Source: Rhodobium gokarnense (GTDB lineage Bacteria; Pseudomonadota; Alphaproteobacteria; Rhizobiales; Rhodobiaceae). From it: a DNA stretch of 64,000 bases. The DNA is taken from NCBI RefSeq assembly GCF_025961475.1, contig NZ_JAOQNS010000011.1, positions 149,899-213,898 of the forward strand, in the 5' to 3' direction. Shown here one piece after another: positions 8,435 to 16,828 of this stretch. Each line of letters starts with the position of its first letter. Positions within the stretch are counted from its first letter, which is position 1. Both the position numbers and the translations under genes were made by a program. The notes beneath the pieces were generated by a model that worked only from the letters and a program-made list of their open reading frames with translations, was not told the origin of the DNA and made no database searches.

Positions 8435-11035
8435 ATGGCAATCACAGGCACCAATGGCGCTGATACCCTCAACGGCACGGACAGCTCCGAAGTAATCTCA
8501 GGCCTCGGCGGCGGCGACAGGATCAATGCGAGAGGGGGCGCCGATACGGTTTCGGGCGGTGACGGACACGACACCATATTCGGAGGTGACGGTGCCGACA
8601 GCCTGAACGGTGGCAACGGCAGGGATTCCATCTATGGCGGCGATGGACACGATTTCATCAATGGTGGCACCGGGTCGGATTCCCTTTACGGAGGCGAAGG
8701 AAGGGACACGATCTGGGGCGGTGACCAAGGCGACTATATCGACGGCGGCGGTTGGGCCGACTCTCTCGTCGGTGGCCAAGGGAACGACACCATATATGGC
8801 GGTGATGGAGCCGACACACTCGCCGGTGGCGATCAGGATGACGAGCTGCACGGCGGCAACGGCAATGACCACGTGATCGGAGGGAACGGCAACGATTTCG
8901 TGGCCGGCGGAGAAGGCCACGACACGGTGACTGGAAGCACCGGCAATGACTCCGTCTACGGCAACAACGGCAACGACAACCTTCAGGGCGGCGATGGCAA
9001 CGACGTCGTGCTCGGCGGCGATGGCGACGATGTCGTCATCGGCAACGGGGACGATGACTACGTCCAAGGCAACGCCGGCAATGACACGGTGCGTGGCGAC
9101 GAGGGCAATGACACGGTTCGGGGCGGCGACGGCGACGACGTCCTGGACGGCGGCACCGGCAACGATACGCTCTACGGCGACGGCGGCAACGACAGCATTT
9201 CGGGTGGCGACGGCGCCGATACGGTGGTCTTCACCGGCACCTGGGCCGATTACGACATAACGGTTAATCCGGACGGATCCTATACCATTTCGGATACCCG
9301 CGCCGGCTCGCCGGATGGGGTGGACACCGTTTACGGCGACGTTGAGACTTTTGCTTTCTCCGATGGCCAGGGCGGTGTGGTCAGGATCGCCTATGCCGAT
9401 GTCCCGAACGATGCTCCGGCCGATATCGCGTGGGAGACCGGGGGCGGCACCATCGCCGAAGACGCCGCTGTCGGGGACATCGTCGGGACCGTTGCCGCGA
9501 GCGATGCCGATTCCGGTATTCCATCCGAGACCATCTCCTATGCGATCACGGCCGGCAATGAGGACGGGCTTTTCGAGATCGACGCCGCAACGGGGATCGT
9601 GACGGTCGCAGCGGGGGCCTCCTTCGACTTCGAAACGACCCCGTCCTACGCCTTGACGGTCGCCGTCTCCGACGCGCACGGGGCGACATCGTCGCAAACG
9701 CTGACGATCGCCATCGGCGACGTCAACGAGGCCCCGGATTCGCTGGGAGTTTCGCCGACTTCCGTCGACGAGAACTCCGCGGCCGGCACGGTCGTCGGGA
9801 CGGCGTCGGCGACAGACCCGGACGCTGGCGACAGCCTCACCTACAGCCTCGTCGACGATGCCGGAGGCGCCTTGGCGATCGATGCGACAACGGGCGAGAT
9901 CACCGTCGCCGATCCGTCGCTGCTCGACTACGAGGCCGAGAGCGCGCTCGACATCACCGTGCGCGCAACCGACAGCGCCGGGCTCTATCTGGACGCCGAC
10001 CAGGTCATCACTCTCAACGACGTCAACGAAGCGCCGGAATCGCTGGAAGTCTCGCCGAATTCTGTCGACGAGAATTCCGCGGCCGGCACGGTTGTCGGGA
10101 CGGCGTCGGCGACGGATCCGGACGCTGGCGACAGCCTGACCTACAGCCTCGTCGACGACGCCGGCGGCGCCTTTGCGATCGATGCGGCGACCGGCGAGAT
10201 CACCGTCGCCGATCGGTCCCTGCTCGACTACGAGACCAGGACGTCCCTCGACATCTTGGTGCGGGCGACCGACAGCGGCGGGCTCTACCAGGAGTCCACC
10301 GAGACAATCGCGATCAACGACGTCAACGAGGCGCCGGATTCCCTGACGGTGTCGCTTTCGACGATCGACGAGAACTCGGCCGCCGGCACCATCGTCGGAA
10401 CCGTGTCGGCGACGGACCCGGATGCCGGCGACAGCCTGACCTACAGCCTCGTTGACGATGCCGGGGGCGCCTTCGCGATCGATGCCGCCACCGGCCTCAT
10501 CACCGTCGCCAACGCGCTGCTCCTCGACTACGAAACCGCGAGCGCGCTGAACATCACGGTGAGGGCGACCGACAGCGGCGGGCTCCATCTGCAGTCGCCC
10601 GCGGCGGTGACGTTGAGGGATGTCGTCGGCGAGTCGGTCACCGGTTCCGTCGGCGACGATTCCATTGCCGGCGGCGACGGCAACGACACGCTGGACGGCG
10701 CTGCCGGCAACGACACGCTCGTCGGCGGCAACGACGACGACGATCTCACCGGCGGAGCGGGCGACGACAATCTTGCCGGCTCACTCGGCTCGGACACCTT
10801 CGTCTATTCCGCCGCCGGCTTCGGGCACGACACCGTCACGGATTTCGTGGCGGGTGCCGGGACGGACGACGCCATCGAGTTCAGCACGGGTCTGTTCGCC
10901 GATTTCAACGCCGTGCTCGCAGCCGCGAGCGACGACGGCACCGACACGACCATCACGCTGGACGTCGACAACACGATCGTCCTTCAGGATGTCGTGGTGA
11001 ACGATCTGAACCAGGACGACTTCCTGTTCGTGTAG
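8435..11035 (+). CDS. RTX/cadherin-repeat secreted protein (hemolysin-type calcium-binding)
   Basis: 866 residues, strongly acidic, rich in Gly and Asp. Residues 1-270 are a long run of about twenty RTX nonapeptides (GGxGxDxxx) that bind calcium in a beta-roll. Residues 325-730 hold four cadherin-like modules, each with DENSAAG, TDPDAGDSLTY and DVNEAP-type calcium motifs. Residues 735-790 are a second RTX block, followed by a C-terminal region ending DDFLFV that resembles type I secretion signals. There is no N-terminal signal peptide. Proteins of this type leave by an ABC-MFP-TolC exporter and act as adhesins or matrix proteins; no exporter is in this window. ATG 8435 follows GGCGGAGA; a longer frame from 8309 lacks a site. 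Confidence 0.88.
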   Translation: MAITGTNGADTLNGTDSSEVISGLGGGDRINARGGADTVSGGDGHDTIFGGDGADSLNGGNGRDSIYGGDGHDFINGGTGSDSLYGGEGRDTIWGGDQGDYIDGGGWADSLVGGQGNDTIYGGDGADTLAGGDQDDELHGGNGNDHVIGGNGNDFVAGGEGHDTVTGSTGNDSVYGNNGNDNLQGGDGNDVVLGGDGDDVVIGNGDDDYVQGNAGNDTVRGDEGNDTVRGGDGDDVLDGGTGNDTLYGDGGNDSISGGDGADTVVFTGTWADYDITVNPDGSYTISDTRAGSPDGVDTVYGDVETFAFSDGQGGVVRIAYADVPNDAPADIAWETGGGTIAEDAAVGDIVGTVAASDADSGIPSETISYAITAGNEDGLFEIDAATGIVTVAAGASFDFETTPSYALTVAVSDAHGATSSQTLTIAIGDVNEAPDSLGVSPTSVDENSAAGTVVGTASATDPDAGDSLTYSLVDDAGGALAIDATTGEITVADPSLLDYEAESALDITVRATDSAGLYLDADQVITLNDVNEAPESLEVSPNSVDENSAAGTVVGTASATDPDAGDSLTYSLVDDAGGAFAIDAATGEITVADRSLLDYETRTSLDILVRATDSGGLYQESTETIAINDVNEAPDSLTVSLSTIDENSAAGTIVGTVSATDPDAGDSLTYSLVDDAGGAFAIDAATGLITVANALLLDYETASALNITVRATDSGGLHLQSPAAVTLRDVVGESVTGSVGDDSIAGGDGNDTLDGAAGNDTLVGGNDDDDLTGGAGDDNLAGSLGSDTFVYSAAGFGHDTVTDFVAGAGTDDAIEFSTGLFADFNAVLAAASDDGTDTTITLDVDNTIVLQDVVVNDLNQDDFLFV
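9719..10618 (+). repeat. Three tandem 300-bp cadherin-module repeats
   Basis: Within the RTX gene the block starting CGACGTCAACGA recurs at 9719, 10019 and 10319, an exact 300-bp period (100 codons). The copies are very similar at the DNA level as well as in protein, including TACAGCCTCGT near the middle of each. This points to recent duplication or gene conversion, so copy number may vary between strains. Confidence 0.85.
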
Positions 11036-11073
11036 GGCAGGGAGTGCATCGCCCGAACGTCCGATGATCGATT

Positions 11074-11102
11074 GCCTGCCGGCGCCGAAGGTGCCGGCAG
11101 GC
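11074..11102 (+). terminator. Stem-loop after the RTX gene, possible terminator
   Basis: GCCTGCCGGC (11074-11083), a 9-base loop and GCCGGCAGGC (11093-11102) form a perfect 10-bp GC-rich stem 38 bp after the RTX stop. There is no U-run after it, so it may be a Rho-dependent or attenuating structure, or serve both this gene and the convergent marR. Confidence 0.45.
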
Positions 11103-11184
11103 GCGGTTCCATTCGGCCGGCCGGCATCGCCGGTTCCACGGCGCCGAACGGGTGCGTTCCGTCCCGGCAGAAGGCGCATTGCCG

Positions 11185-11700
11185 TCAGTCGCGATCCGCC
11201 GCCTCAAGACCGCTCAAGAGTCGCCCGAGAAATGCATTGCCGGCCGACAGCTCGGCCTTGGTGAAGCCGGCCTGCGCCAGGCGCCTGTGATAGGCATCAA
11301 GCAGCACGGCAATGGCTTTTTCGACGAGCGCTTGTCCGGCGGCCGTCAGCCGGATCGGACGGCGCCGGCGGTCGTCATTAGCCGCGCAGGTCGGCCGCTC
11401 GATCAGCCCGCGCGCCTCAAGCCCCTTCATCACCTTGGTCAGCCCCCCGGACGAGATCAGGACGGCCTCGTAGAGCTCCGACGGGATCATGTCGTGGGGC
11501 GCCGGGGCCGAGCGGAGCGCGGCCAGTACCTCGAATTCGGTGAAGCCGAGGCCATGTGGCGCGAGGGCCCTGCGCGCGCTTTCGTCGAGCAGGCGCGCCA
11601 CGCGCTGGCACAGGACCACGCTGGCATGCTCGGCCGTCGCGGTCTCCGGCCAATGCGCTTCAAGCCGCCCGAACAGCAGGGCGGCGCTGCTCTTTTCCAT
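11185..11700 (-). CDS. MarR-family transcriptional regulator
   Basis: 171 residues. A winged helix-turn-helix lies in the centre: GFTEFEVLAALRSAP, then IPSELYEAVLISSGGLTKVMKGLEARGLI as the recognition region, then DDRRRRPIRLTAAGQALV as the wing typical of MarR proteins. These are dimeric repressors that release DNA on binding phenolic or oxidising ligands. ATG 11700 has AAGGAGA upstream; an earlier in-frame ATG at 11748 lies inside the operator-like palindrome and is unlikely. It is divergent from the flavin reductase at 11931, which is the likely target. Confidence 0.88.
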   Translation of the reverse strand: MEKSSAALLFGRLEAHWPETATAEHASVVLCQRVARLLDESARRALAPHGLGFTEFEVLAALRSAPAPHDMIPSELYEAVLISSGGLTKVMKGLEARGLIERPTCAANDDRRRRPIRLTAAGQALVEKAIAVLLDAYHRRLAQAGFTKAELSAGNAFLGRLLSGLEAADRD

Positions 11701-11735
11701 CCCGGTCTCCTTTCGCCGCACGGTATCGAACGGCA

Positions 11736-11783
11736 AAATATCTTGCAAGAAAGATATTTCGTCTATATGTCTTTCTGGAAAGA
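11736..11783. promoter_or_regulatory. Paired operator-like palindromes between marR and the reductase
   Basis: The first palindrome is AAATATCTT at 11736-11744 and AAGATATTT at 11751-11759, perfect 9-bp arms around 6 bases. The second has the same core, TCTT-N6-AAGA, at 11770-11783. The cores start 29 bp apart, close to three helical turns. They sit 36-83 bp upstream of the marR start, on its side of the region shared with the reductase gene. Assignment to this MarR protein is inference from position and symmetry. Confidence 0.6.
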
Positions 11784-11930
11784 TAGCGGGTCGGCGTTTC
11801 GCCCGAGCGTCTTTGGTCGCACGATCTTGATCGGCGGCCCGAAAAGAGGGTGCCGCCCCGACACCTGATATCGCACAAGGGATGGCCGCGTCAGGTCGAC
11901 GACCGGCGGCGGCCGGGAAAGGAGTTCACC

Positions 11931-12494
11931 ATGGCACAGGAATTCAAGGTAGCGGTCCTCGTCGGCAGCCTCCGCAAGGACTCGTTCAATCGCAAGCTCG
12001 CCGAGGCCCTTGCCGGGCTGGCGCCGGGCAATCTGACGTTCGATTTCGTCGAGATCGGCGATCTGCCGCTCTACAATCCGGACCTCGACGATGGTGAGGT
12101 GCCCGCCGCCTGGCAGCGTTTCCGCAACGATATCAAGGCGGTCGACGCGATCCTGTTCGTCACGCCGGAATACAACCGGACGATCCCCGCATCGATCAAG
12201 AACGCCCTCGATGTCGGCTCGCGGCCGATGGGCGAGAGCGTCTGGAACGGCAAGCCGGCGGCCGTCGTCACGGGCTCCCCGGGCGGCATCGGCGGTTTCG
12301 GCGCCAACCACGTGCTGCGGCAGTCGCTGGTGTTCCTCAATGTGCCGGCCATGCAACAGCCGGAAGCCTATATCGGCGGCCTCGCCAACCTCTTCGACGA
12401 CGACGGCAAGGTCGCCAAGCCCGACACGGCAAAGTTCCTGGAAACGATCATGGCCTCGTTCGCCACCTGGATCGCCCGGCACGTCGATCGGTAG
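11931..12494 (+). CDS. NAD(P)H-dependent FMN reductase (ChrR/azoreductase type)
   Basis: 187 residues with a flavodoxin-like fold. GSLRKDSFNRKLA at residues 12-24 is the FMN phosphate-binding loop, TPEYNRTIPASIKNALD is the hallmark of the NADPH-dependent FMN reductase family, and SPGGIGGFGA follows. Members reduce quinones, azo dyes, chromate or free flavin in the cytosol. A strong AAAGGAG precedes ATG 11931. The divergent MarR regulator and the palindromes between them suggest induction by a quinone or other oxidising compound. Substrate is not predictable from sequence. Confidence 0.9.
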   Translation: MAQEFKVAVLVGSLRKDSFNRKLAEALAGLAPGNLTFDFVEIGDLPLYNPDLDDGEVPAAWQRFRNDIKAVDAILFVTPEYNRTIPASIKNALDVGSRPMGESVWNGKPAAVVTGSPGGIGGFGANHVLRQSLVFLNVPAMQQPEAYIGGLANLFDDDGKVAKPDTAKFLETIMASFATWIARHVDR

Positions 12495-12738
12495 GACGCT
12501 TTTCGGGCGGTGCCGCAGGCGGATGTGTTGCCCGCATCCGGACCGGCACCGAACCGGCGCCTACACATCTTCGTGAGTCGTCGCGTTCCTGTTGCCGTTG
12601 ACGTCGACATTTCGCCATTCAGCATCAGGTGTATGCATGGGGCGGCTTTGCAGTGCCCGCAGGGTGCCGGCGTCGGCCGGCGCCGATATCATTGCCCACT
12701 TGGAAAAAAGTCACCAACGACAGGGAGAACGACGCGAC

Positions 12739-13488
12739 ATGACCCGGACAAAGACCCTTTTCGCTGCCGCGTTCACGACGATCCTCGCGGCCGGACCGGC
12801 CCTTGCCGACGATGTCGGCTACCAGGTCGACGGCAAGGACTTCACCGGCTATTTCGCCGCCGCCGACGAGCCGAAGGGCCTCGTTCTGATCGTCCATGAC
12901 TGGGACGGCCTCGACGACTATGAGCGCGGGCGCGCCGACATGCTGGCCGAGATGGGCTATGACGCCTTCGCCCTCGACATGTACGGGGCCGGTACGCCGA
13001 CCGCGACTGTCGACGACCGCAAGGCCGCGACCGGCGCGCTCTACAAGGACCGCGAGCGCATGCGCAAACTGATTGCCGCCGGCCTGGAGCAGGCGCGCGG
13101 CCAGTCCTCGGCGGAGGGTCTGGTGGTCATGGGCTACTGCTTCGGCGGCGCCGTCACCCTGGAGATGGCGCGCTCCGACATGACCGGCGAGGCGGTCGGC
13201 TACGCCACCTTCCATGGCGGCCTTTCGACCCCGGACGGTCAGAGCTGGCCGTCCGAAGCGCCGCCGGTTCTAGTCATGCACGGCGGTGCCGACACGTCGG
13301 TGCCGATGTCCGCCGTCGCCAAGCTCTCCGAGGAGCTGGAAGCGGCCAAGGTGACCTACACCATCGAGGTCTATTCCGGCGCACCGCACGCCTTCACGGT
13401 CAAGGGCAGCGAGCGCTACCAGGAGCGCGCGGACGAGGAGAGCTGGCAGGCCTTTTCCGACTTCCTCGACGAACGGCTCGGCGACTGA
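12739..13488 (+). CDS. Exported dienelactone-hydrolase family protein
   Basis: 249 residues. An N-terminal signal peptide (basic MTRTK, hydrophobic core, cleavage after GPALA near residue 23) sends it to the periplasm. The alpha/beta hydrolase core has VHDWDGL, the nucleophile elbow GYCFGG with Cys as nucleophile as in dienelactone hydrolase, HGGADTSVP with the catalytic Asp, and APHAF with the catalytic His. Typical DLH is cytosolic and degrades chlorocatechol lactones; an exported version may act on other esters or lactones. AGGGAGA lies 13 bases before ATG 12739. The 240 bp before it hold no gene I can support. An intrinsic terminator follows. Confidence 0.85.
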   Translation: MTRTKTLFAAAFTTILAAGPALADDVGYQVDGKDFTGYFAAADEPKGLVLIVHDWDGLDDYERGRADMLAEMGYDAFALDMYGAGTPTATVDDRKAATGALYKDRERMRKLIAAGLEQARGQSSAEGLVVMGYCFGGAVTLEMARSDMTGEAVGYATFHGGLSTPDGQSWPSEAPPVLVMHGGADTSVPMSAVAKLSEELEAAKVTYTIEVYSGAPHAFTVKGSERYQERADEESWQAFSDFLDERLGD

Positions 13489-13516
13489 CCGGTTCGATCA
13501 TCCTTGAAACCAAAGA

Positions 13517-13549
13517 CGGCTCCCGCACATCCGATGCGGGAGCCGTTTT
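13517..13549 (+). terminator. Intrinsic terminator after the dienelactone-hydrolase gene
   Basis: Perfect 11-bp stem CGGCTCCCGCA / TGCGGGAGCCG (13517-13527 and 13535-13545) with a 7-base loop, followed by TTTT. It begins 29 bp after the stop codon. Confidence 0.9.
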
Positions 13550-13666
13550 GCTGTCGTGCCGGCGAAACCGAAGCGCGTATACCAAGGCGAGGCAGGGTGT
13601 TATGCCTGGTTTCTCGCCTGAAGCCTTTGCGCTGTATGCACGTTTAGCCGGCAAATAAACGATGGT

Positions 13667-14806
13667 TCAGAGCGTGATTTTCACCCATCGCCCGCCGGCC
13701 TTCGACGAGCGCACGCAGGACGCAATGAAGGCCATGCCCTCAAGGCCGTCCGAGATGCCGGGCAGCAGCGTTTCCGGCGTCTTACCGGTGCGCCTCGTCA
13801 GGATGGCGTCGGCCGCTTCCGCATAGAGATTGGCGAAAGCCTCCAGATACCCTTCCGGGTGGCCGGACGGGATGCGCGAGACGCTGTTTGCCGCCGCGCT
13901 GGCGCCGGCGCCCATGCGGGTCAGGATCCGCGTCGGCTCGCCGAGCGGGGTAAAGCGCAGCACGTTCGGATTCTCCTGCGCCCACTCCATGCCGCCCTTT
14001 TCGCCGTAGATGCGGAGCTTCAGCGCGTTCTCGTTGCCGGGCGAGACCTGGCTCGACCACAGCATGCCCTTGGCGCCGCTGGCGTAGCGCAGCAGCACAT
14101 GGGCATTGTCGTCGACGCGCCGGCCGGGCACGAAGCTGTCGAGATCGGCAAGGAGCTCGGCCGGCACCATGCCGGTGACGAAGCGGGCGAGGTTATAGGC
14201 GTGGGTGCCGATGTCGCCGATCGAGCCGCCGGCGCCGGAGCGCTCCGGGTCGGTGCGCCAGGACGCCTGCTTCTGGCCGGTCTCTTCCACATTGGTCGCC
14301 AGCCAGTCCTGGGGATACTCCACCTGGACGACGCGCAGCGCCCCGAGATCGCCATTCGCCACCATCTCGCGCGCCTGCCGGATCAGCGGATAGCCGGTGT
14401 AGTTGTGGGTCAGCACGAAGAGGGCGCTCGACTTCTCCACGAGCTTTGCCAGCTTTTTGGCGTCGGCTGGCGTCGAGGTCAGCGGCTTGTCGCAGATGAC
14501 GGTGATGCCGCGTTTCAGGAACTCGGCCGCGGCCGGATAGTGCATATGGTTCGGCGTGACGATGGCGACGGCCTCGATGCCGTTCTTCAGCCGCGCCTCG
14601 CGGATCGCCATCGTCTTGAAATCGTCATAGACCCGGTCGTCGGCAAGGCCGAGCTCCGCGCCCGACGCGCGCGCCCGCTCCGGGTCGGAGGAGAGGGCGC
14701 CAGCCACCAGCTCGAACCGATTGTCGAGGCGCGCGGCAATGCGGTGAACCCCGCCGATAAAGGCGCCCTGGCCGCCGCCGACCATGCCCAGTCTGATCTT
14801 TTCCAT
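13667..14806 (-). CDS. Gfo/Idh/MocA-family sugar dehydrogenase
   Basis: 379 residues. The N-terminal Rossmann fold has GMVGGGQGAFIGGVHR at residues 7-22, then TPNHMHYPAA and CDKPLT, where the lysine is the conserved catalytic residue of the family, and later GDIGTHAYNLARF with the His-containing active-site helix. Such enzymes oxidise sugars or inositols with NAD(P). It follows the TIM-barrel isomerase gene with a 31-bp gap, so the two form an operon divergent from the dha operon. That context suggests a shared sugar or polyol substrate, but which one is not shown. Confidence 0.88.
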   Translation of the reverse strand: MEKIRLGMVGGGQGAFIGGVHRIAARLDNRFELVAGALSSDPERARASGAELGLADDRVYDDFKTMAIREARLKNGIEAVAIVTPNHMHYPAAAEFLKRGITVICDKPLTSTPADAKKLAKLVEKSSALFVLTHNYTGYPLIRQAREMVANGDLGALRVVQVEYPQDWLATNVEETGQKQASWRTDPERSGAGGSIGDIGTHAYNLARFVTGMVPAELLADLDSFVPGRRVDDNAHVLLRYASGAKGMLWSSQVSPGNENALKLRIYGEKGGMEWAQENPNVLRFTPLGEPTRILTRMGAGASAAANSVSRIPSGHPEGYLEAFANLYAEAADAILTRRTGKTPETLLPGISDGLEGMAFIASCVRSSKAGGRWVKITL

Positions 14807-14837
14807 ATCTTCGCTCCGTCTGTCCGGGGAAGGGGCG

Positions 14838-15890
14838 TCAAATGCCGAGCATGCGCCGGTTGGCGGCCTCGTCGGTGCCGCCGTCCGCGAAATCGTCGAA
14901 CGCCTTGTCGGTGACGCGGATGATGTGGTCCTTGACGAAGGCTGCGCCCTCGCGCGCGCCGTCCTCCGGGTGCTTCAGGCAGCATTCCCATTCCACCACG
15001 GCCCAGCCGTCGAAGTCGTTCGCCGCCATCTTGGAAAAGATCGCGCCGAAATCGACCTGGCCGTCACCGAGCGAGCGAAACCGGCCGGCGCGGTCGAGCC
15101 AGGGCTGAAAGCCGCCATAGACGCCGGAGCGCCCCGTCGGATTGAACTCCGCATCCTTGACGTGGAACATGCCGATGCGGTCGCGGTAGATGTCCAGATT
15201 GTCGAGATAGTCTAGGCACTGCAGCACATAGTGCGACGGGTCGTAGAGCATCTTGGCGCGGGCGTGGTCGCCGACCCGCTCCAGGAACATCTCGAAGGTG
15301 ACGCCGTCATGGAGGTCCTCGCCGGGATGGATCTCGTAGCAAACATCGATGCCGCAGTCCTCGGCATGGTCGAGGAGCGGCTTCCAGCGCCTGGCCAGTT
15401 CGTCGAAGGCGGTCTCCACGAGGCCGGCGGGACGCTGCGGCCAGGGATAGAGGAACGGCCAGGCGAGGGCGCCCGAAAAGGTCGCGTGCGCGGTGAGGCC
15501 CATGTGCCTGGAGGCCGTGAGGGCCTTTGTCACCTGATCGACTGCCCAGGCCTGGCGCGCGGCCGGAATGCCGCGGACTTCCGGTGCGGCGAAGCCGTCG
15601 AAGGCATCGTCATAGGCCGGATGGACGGCGACGAGCTGGCCCTGCAGATGGGTCGAAAGCTCCGTGACGGCGACGCCGTTTTCGGCCGCAATGCCGAGAA
15701 ACTCGTCGCAATAGTCCTTGGAGGCCGCCGCCTTGTCGAGGTCGATGAAGCGGCCGTCCCAGCTCGGCACCTGGACGCCCTCATAACCGCAGTCGGCGGC
15801 CCAGGCGGTGATTCCCGGCCAGGAGTCGAACGGTGCCTCGTCGCCGGCGAACTGGGCCAGAAACAGCCCCGGTCCCTTGATCGTTTTCAT
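14838..15890 (-). CDS. Xylose-isomerase-like TIM-barrel sugar isomerase/epimerase
   Basis: 350 residues of the AP endonuclease 2/sugar isomerase superfamily. Metal-binding motifs are visible: CYEIHPGEDLHDG (Glu and His), YDPSHYVLQ (Asp and His), FHVKDAEF (His and Asp) and VVEWECC near the C-terminus (Glu). Members isomerise or epimerise keto-sugars or inososes. ATG 15890 has AGGAGG at good spacing; a longer frame from 15935 does not. It is first in a two-gene operon with the Gfo/Idh dehydrogenase and divergent from the DHA-kinase operon. Confidence 0.86.
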   Translation of the reverse strand: MKTIKGPGLFLAQFAGDEAPFDSWPGITAWAADCGYEGVQVPSWDGRFIDLDKAAASKDYCDEFLGIAAENGVAVTELSTHLQGQLVAVHPAYDDAFDGFAAPEVRGIPAARQAWAVDQVTKALTASRHMGLTAHATFSGALAWPFLYPWPQRPAGLVETAFDELARRWKPLLDHAEDCGIDVCYEIHPGEDLHDGVTFEMFLERVGDHARAKMLYDPSHYVLQCLDYLDNLDIYRDRIGMFHVKDAEFNPTGRSGVYGGFQPWLDRAGRFRSLGDGQVDFGAIFSKMAANDFDGWAVVEWECCLKHPEDGAREGAAFVKDHIIRVTDKAFDDFADGGTDEAANRRMLGI

Positions 15891-16222
15891 GGAAGTGCCT
15901 CCTGGTTTGCCGGCGCGGTGCCGACGTCGGGTCAAGCTAGCATGGTGGTCGGGCGGGGCGCGAGCAGGGCGCCTCCGGCTTTTTTATCGCCGCATTTCTG
16001 CGCGGTAAAATCGCTACGAGAACTAAACAATTGAATTTAGTGCAGTGCAGCATCGGGAGCGGAAATATCTGAAAGGACACGCATTATCGGCGACGAAAAC
16101 GATTACCTATCGGCCACGGGAAGTCAATCCAATCCTTGATTTTAGCTCGGGACTAAAGTTTAGTTACTAAAATATCTGGTCGGGCCGAGCGCCGCCGGGA
16201 ACTGGAAGAGGAACGCGTTTCA
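15891..16222. promoter_or_regulatory. Divergent control region with three ACTAAA/TTTAGT operator-like elements
   Basis: 332 bp between the sugar-isomerase operon and dhaL, AT-rich in the centre. ACTAAA (16022-16027), 8 bases, TTTAGT (16036-16041) form one inverted repeat. ACTAAA (16152-16157), one base, TTTAGT (16159-16164), one base, ACTAAA (16166-16171) form a compound palindrome next to the dhaL promoter side. The two clusters are about 130 bp apart, compatible with DNA looping. The likely regulator is unknown; the helix-turn-helix protein at 19107 is one candidate. Confidence 0.6.
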
Positions 16223-16828
16223 ATGGACGAGGCAACGCTCATCAGGGCCCTCGTTGCGGCCTGTTGCGCCACGATCGAGGAGCATTCGGGCGAGCTGACC
16301 AAGCTCGACCAGGCGATCGGCGACGGCGACCACGGCCTCAACATGAGCCGCGGTTTCAAGGCGATCACCGCCGAGGCCGACGCGCTCGCCGCCATGAGCC
16401 TCGGCGATGCCCTGAAGAAGGCCGGCATGACGCTGGTCATGAAGGTCGGCGGTGCCTCCGGCCCGCTCTACGGCTCGCTCCTGATGGATATGGGCAAGGC
16501 CGCGAGCACCGCTCCCGCCAACGAGGCCGACGTCGCGCAACTGCTCCGCGCCGGCATCGACGCCGTCAAGAAACGCGGCAAGTCCGACGTCGGCGCTAAG
16601 ACCATGCTCGACGTCCTGGTGCCGGTCGCCGAGACGGTCGCGGAAGGTGGCAACGTCGATGCCATCCGCGCCCGCGCCGACGAAGCGCTGGAAGCGACCC
16701 GCGACATGCTGGCGACCAAGGGACGGGCGGCGTTCCTCGGCGAACGTTCCATCGGCCATATCGATCCCGGCGCGCGCTCCTCCGCGCTCCTCATCCACGC
16801 CGTCTGCAACGTCCTGGAGGCGTCATGA
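16223..16828 (+). CDS. dhaL: Dihydroxyacetone kinase ADP-binding subunit DhaL
   Basis: 201 residues, standard for PTS-type DhaL, which carries tightly bound ADP that DhaM rephosphorylates. The metal/nucleotide motif GDGDHG is at residues 33-38 and KVGGASGPLYGSLL follows, as in the DAK2 domain; GARSS near the end completes the nucleotide pocket. GAGGAA precedes ATG 16223, the first gene of the operon. Its stop overlaps the dhaM start (ATGA). DhaL of this form works with DhaK, encoded 3 kb downstream, on dihydroxyacetone or a related short ketose. Confidence 0.93.
   Translation: MDEATLIRALVAACCATIEEHSGELTKLDQAIGDGDHGLNMSRGFKAITAEADALAAMSLGDALKKAGMTLVMKVGGASGPLYGSLLMDMGKAASTAPANEADVAQLLRAGIDAVKKRGKSDVGAKTMLDVLVPVAETVAEGGNVDAIRARADEALEATRDMLATKGRAAFLGERSIGHIDPGARSSALLIHAVCNVLEAS

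Noticed and set aside
8480..9220. Short regular repeats that could suggest a CRISPR array
   Set aside because: They are in-frame GGxGxD nonapeptide codons with 27-bp periodicity and no unique spacers.
8498..10588. 696-codon minus-strand frame opposite the RTX gene
   Set aside because: Repetitive Val/Ile/Asp-rich product caused by the RTX and cadherin repeats read backwards.
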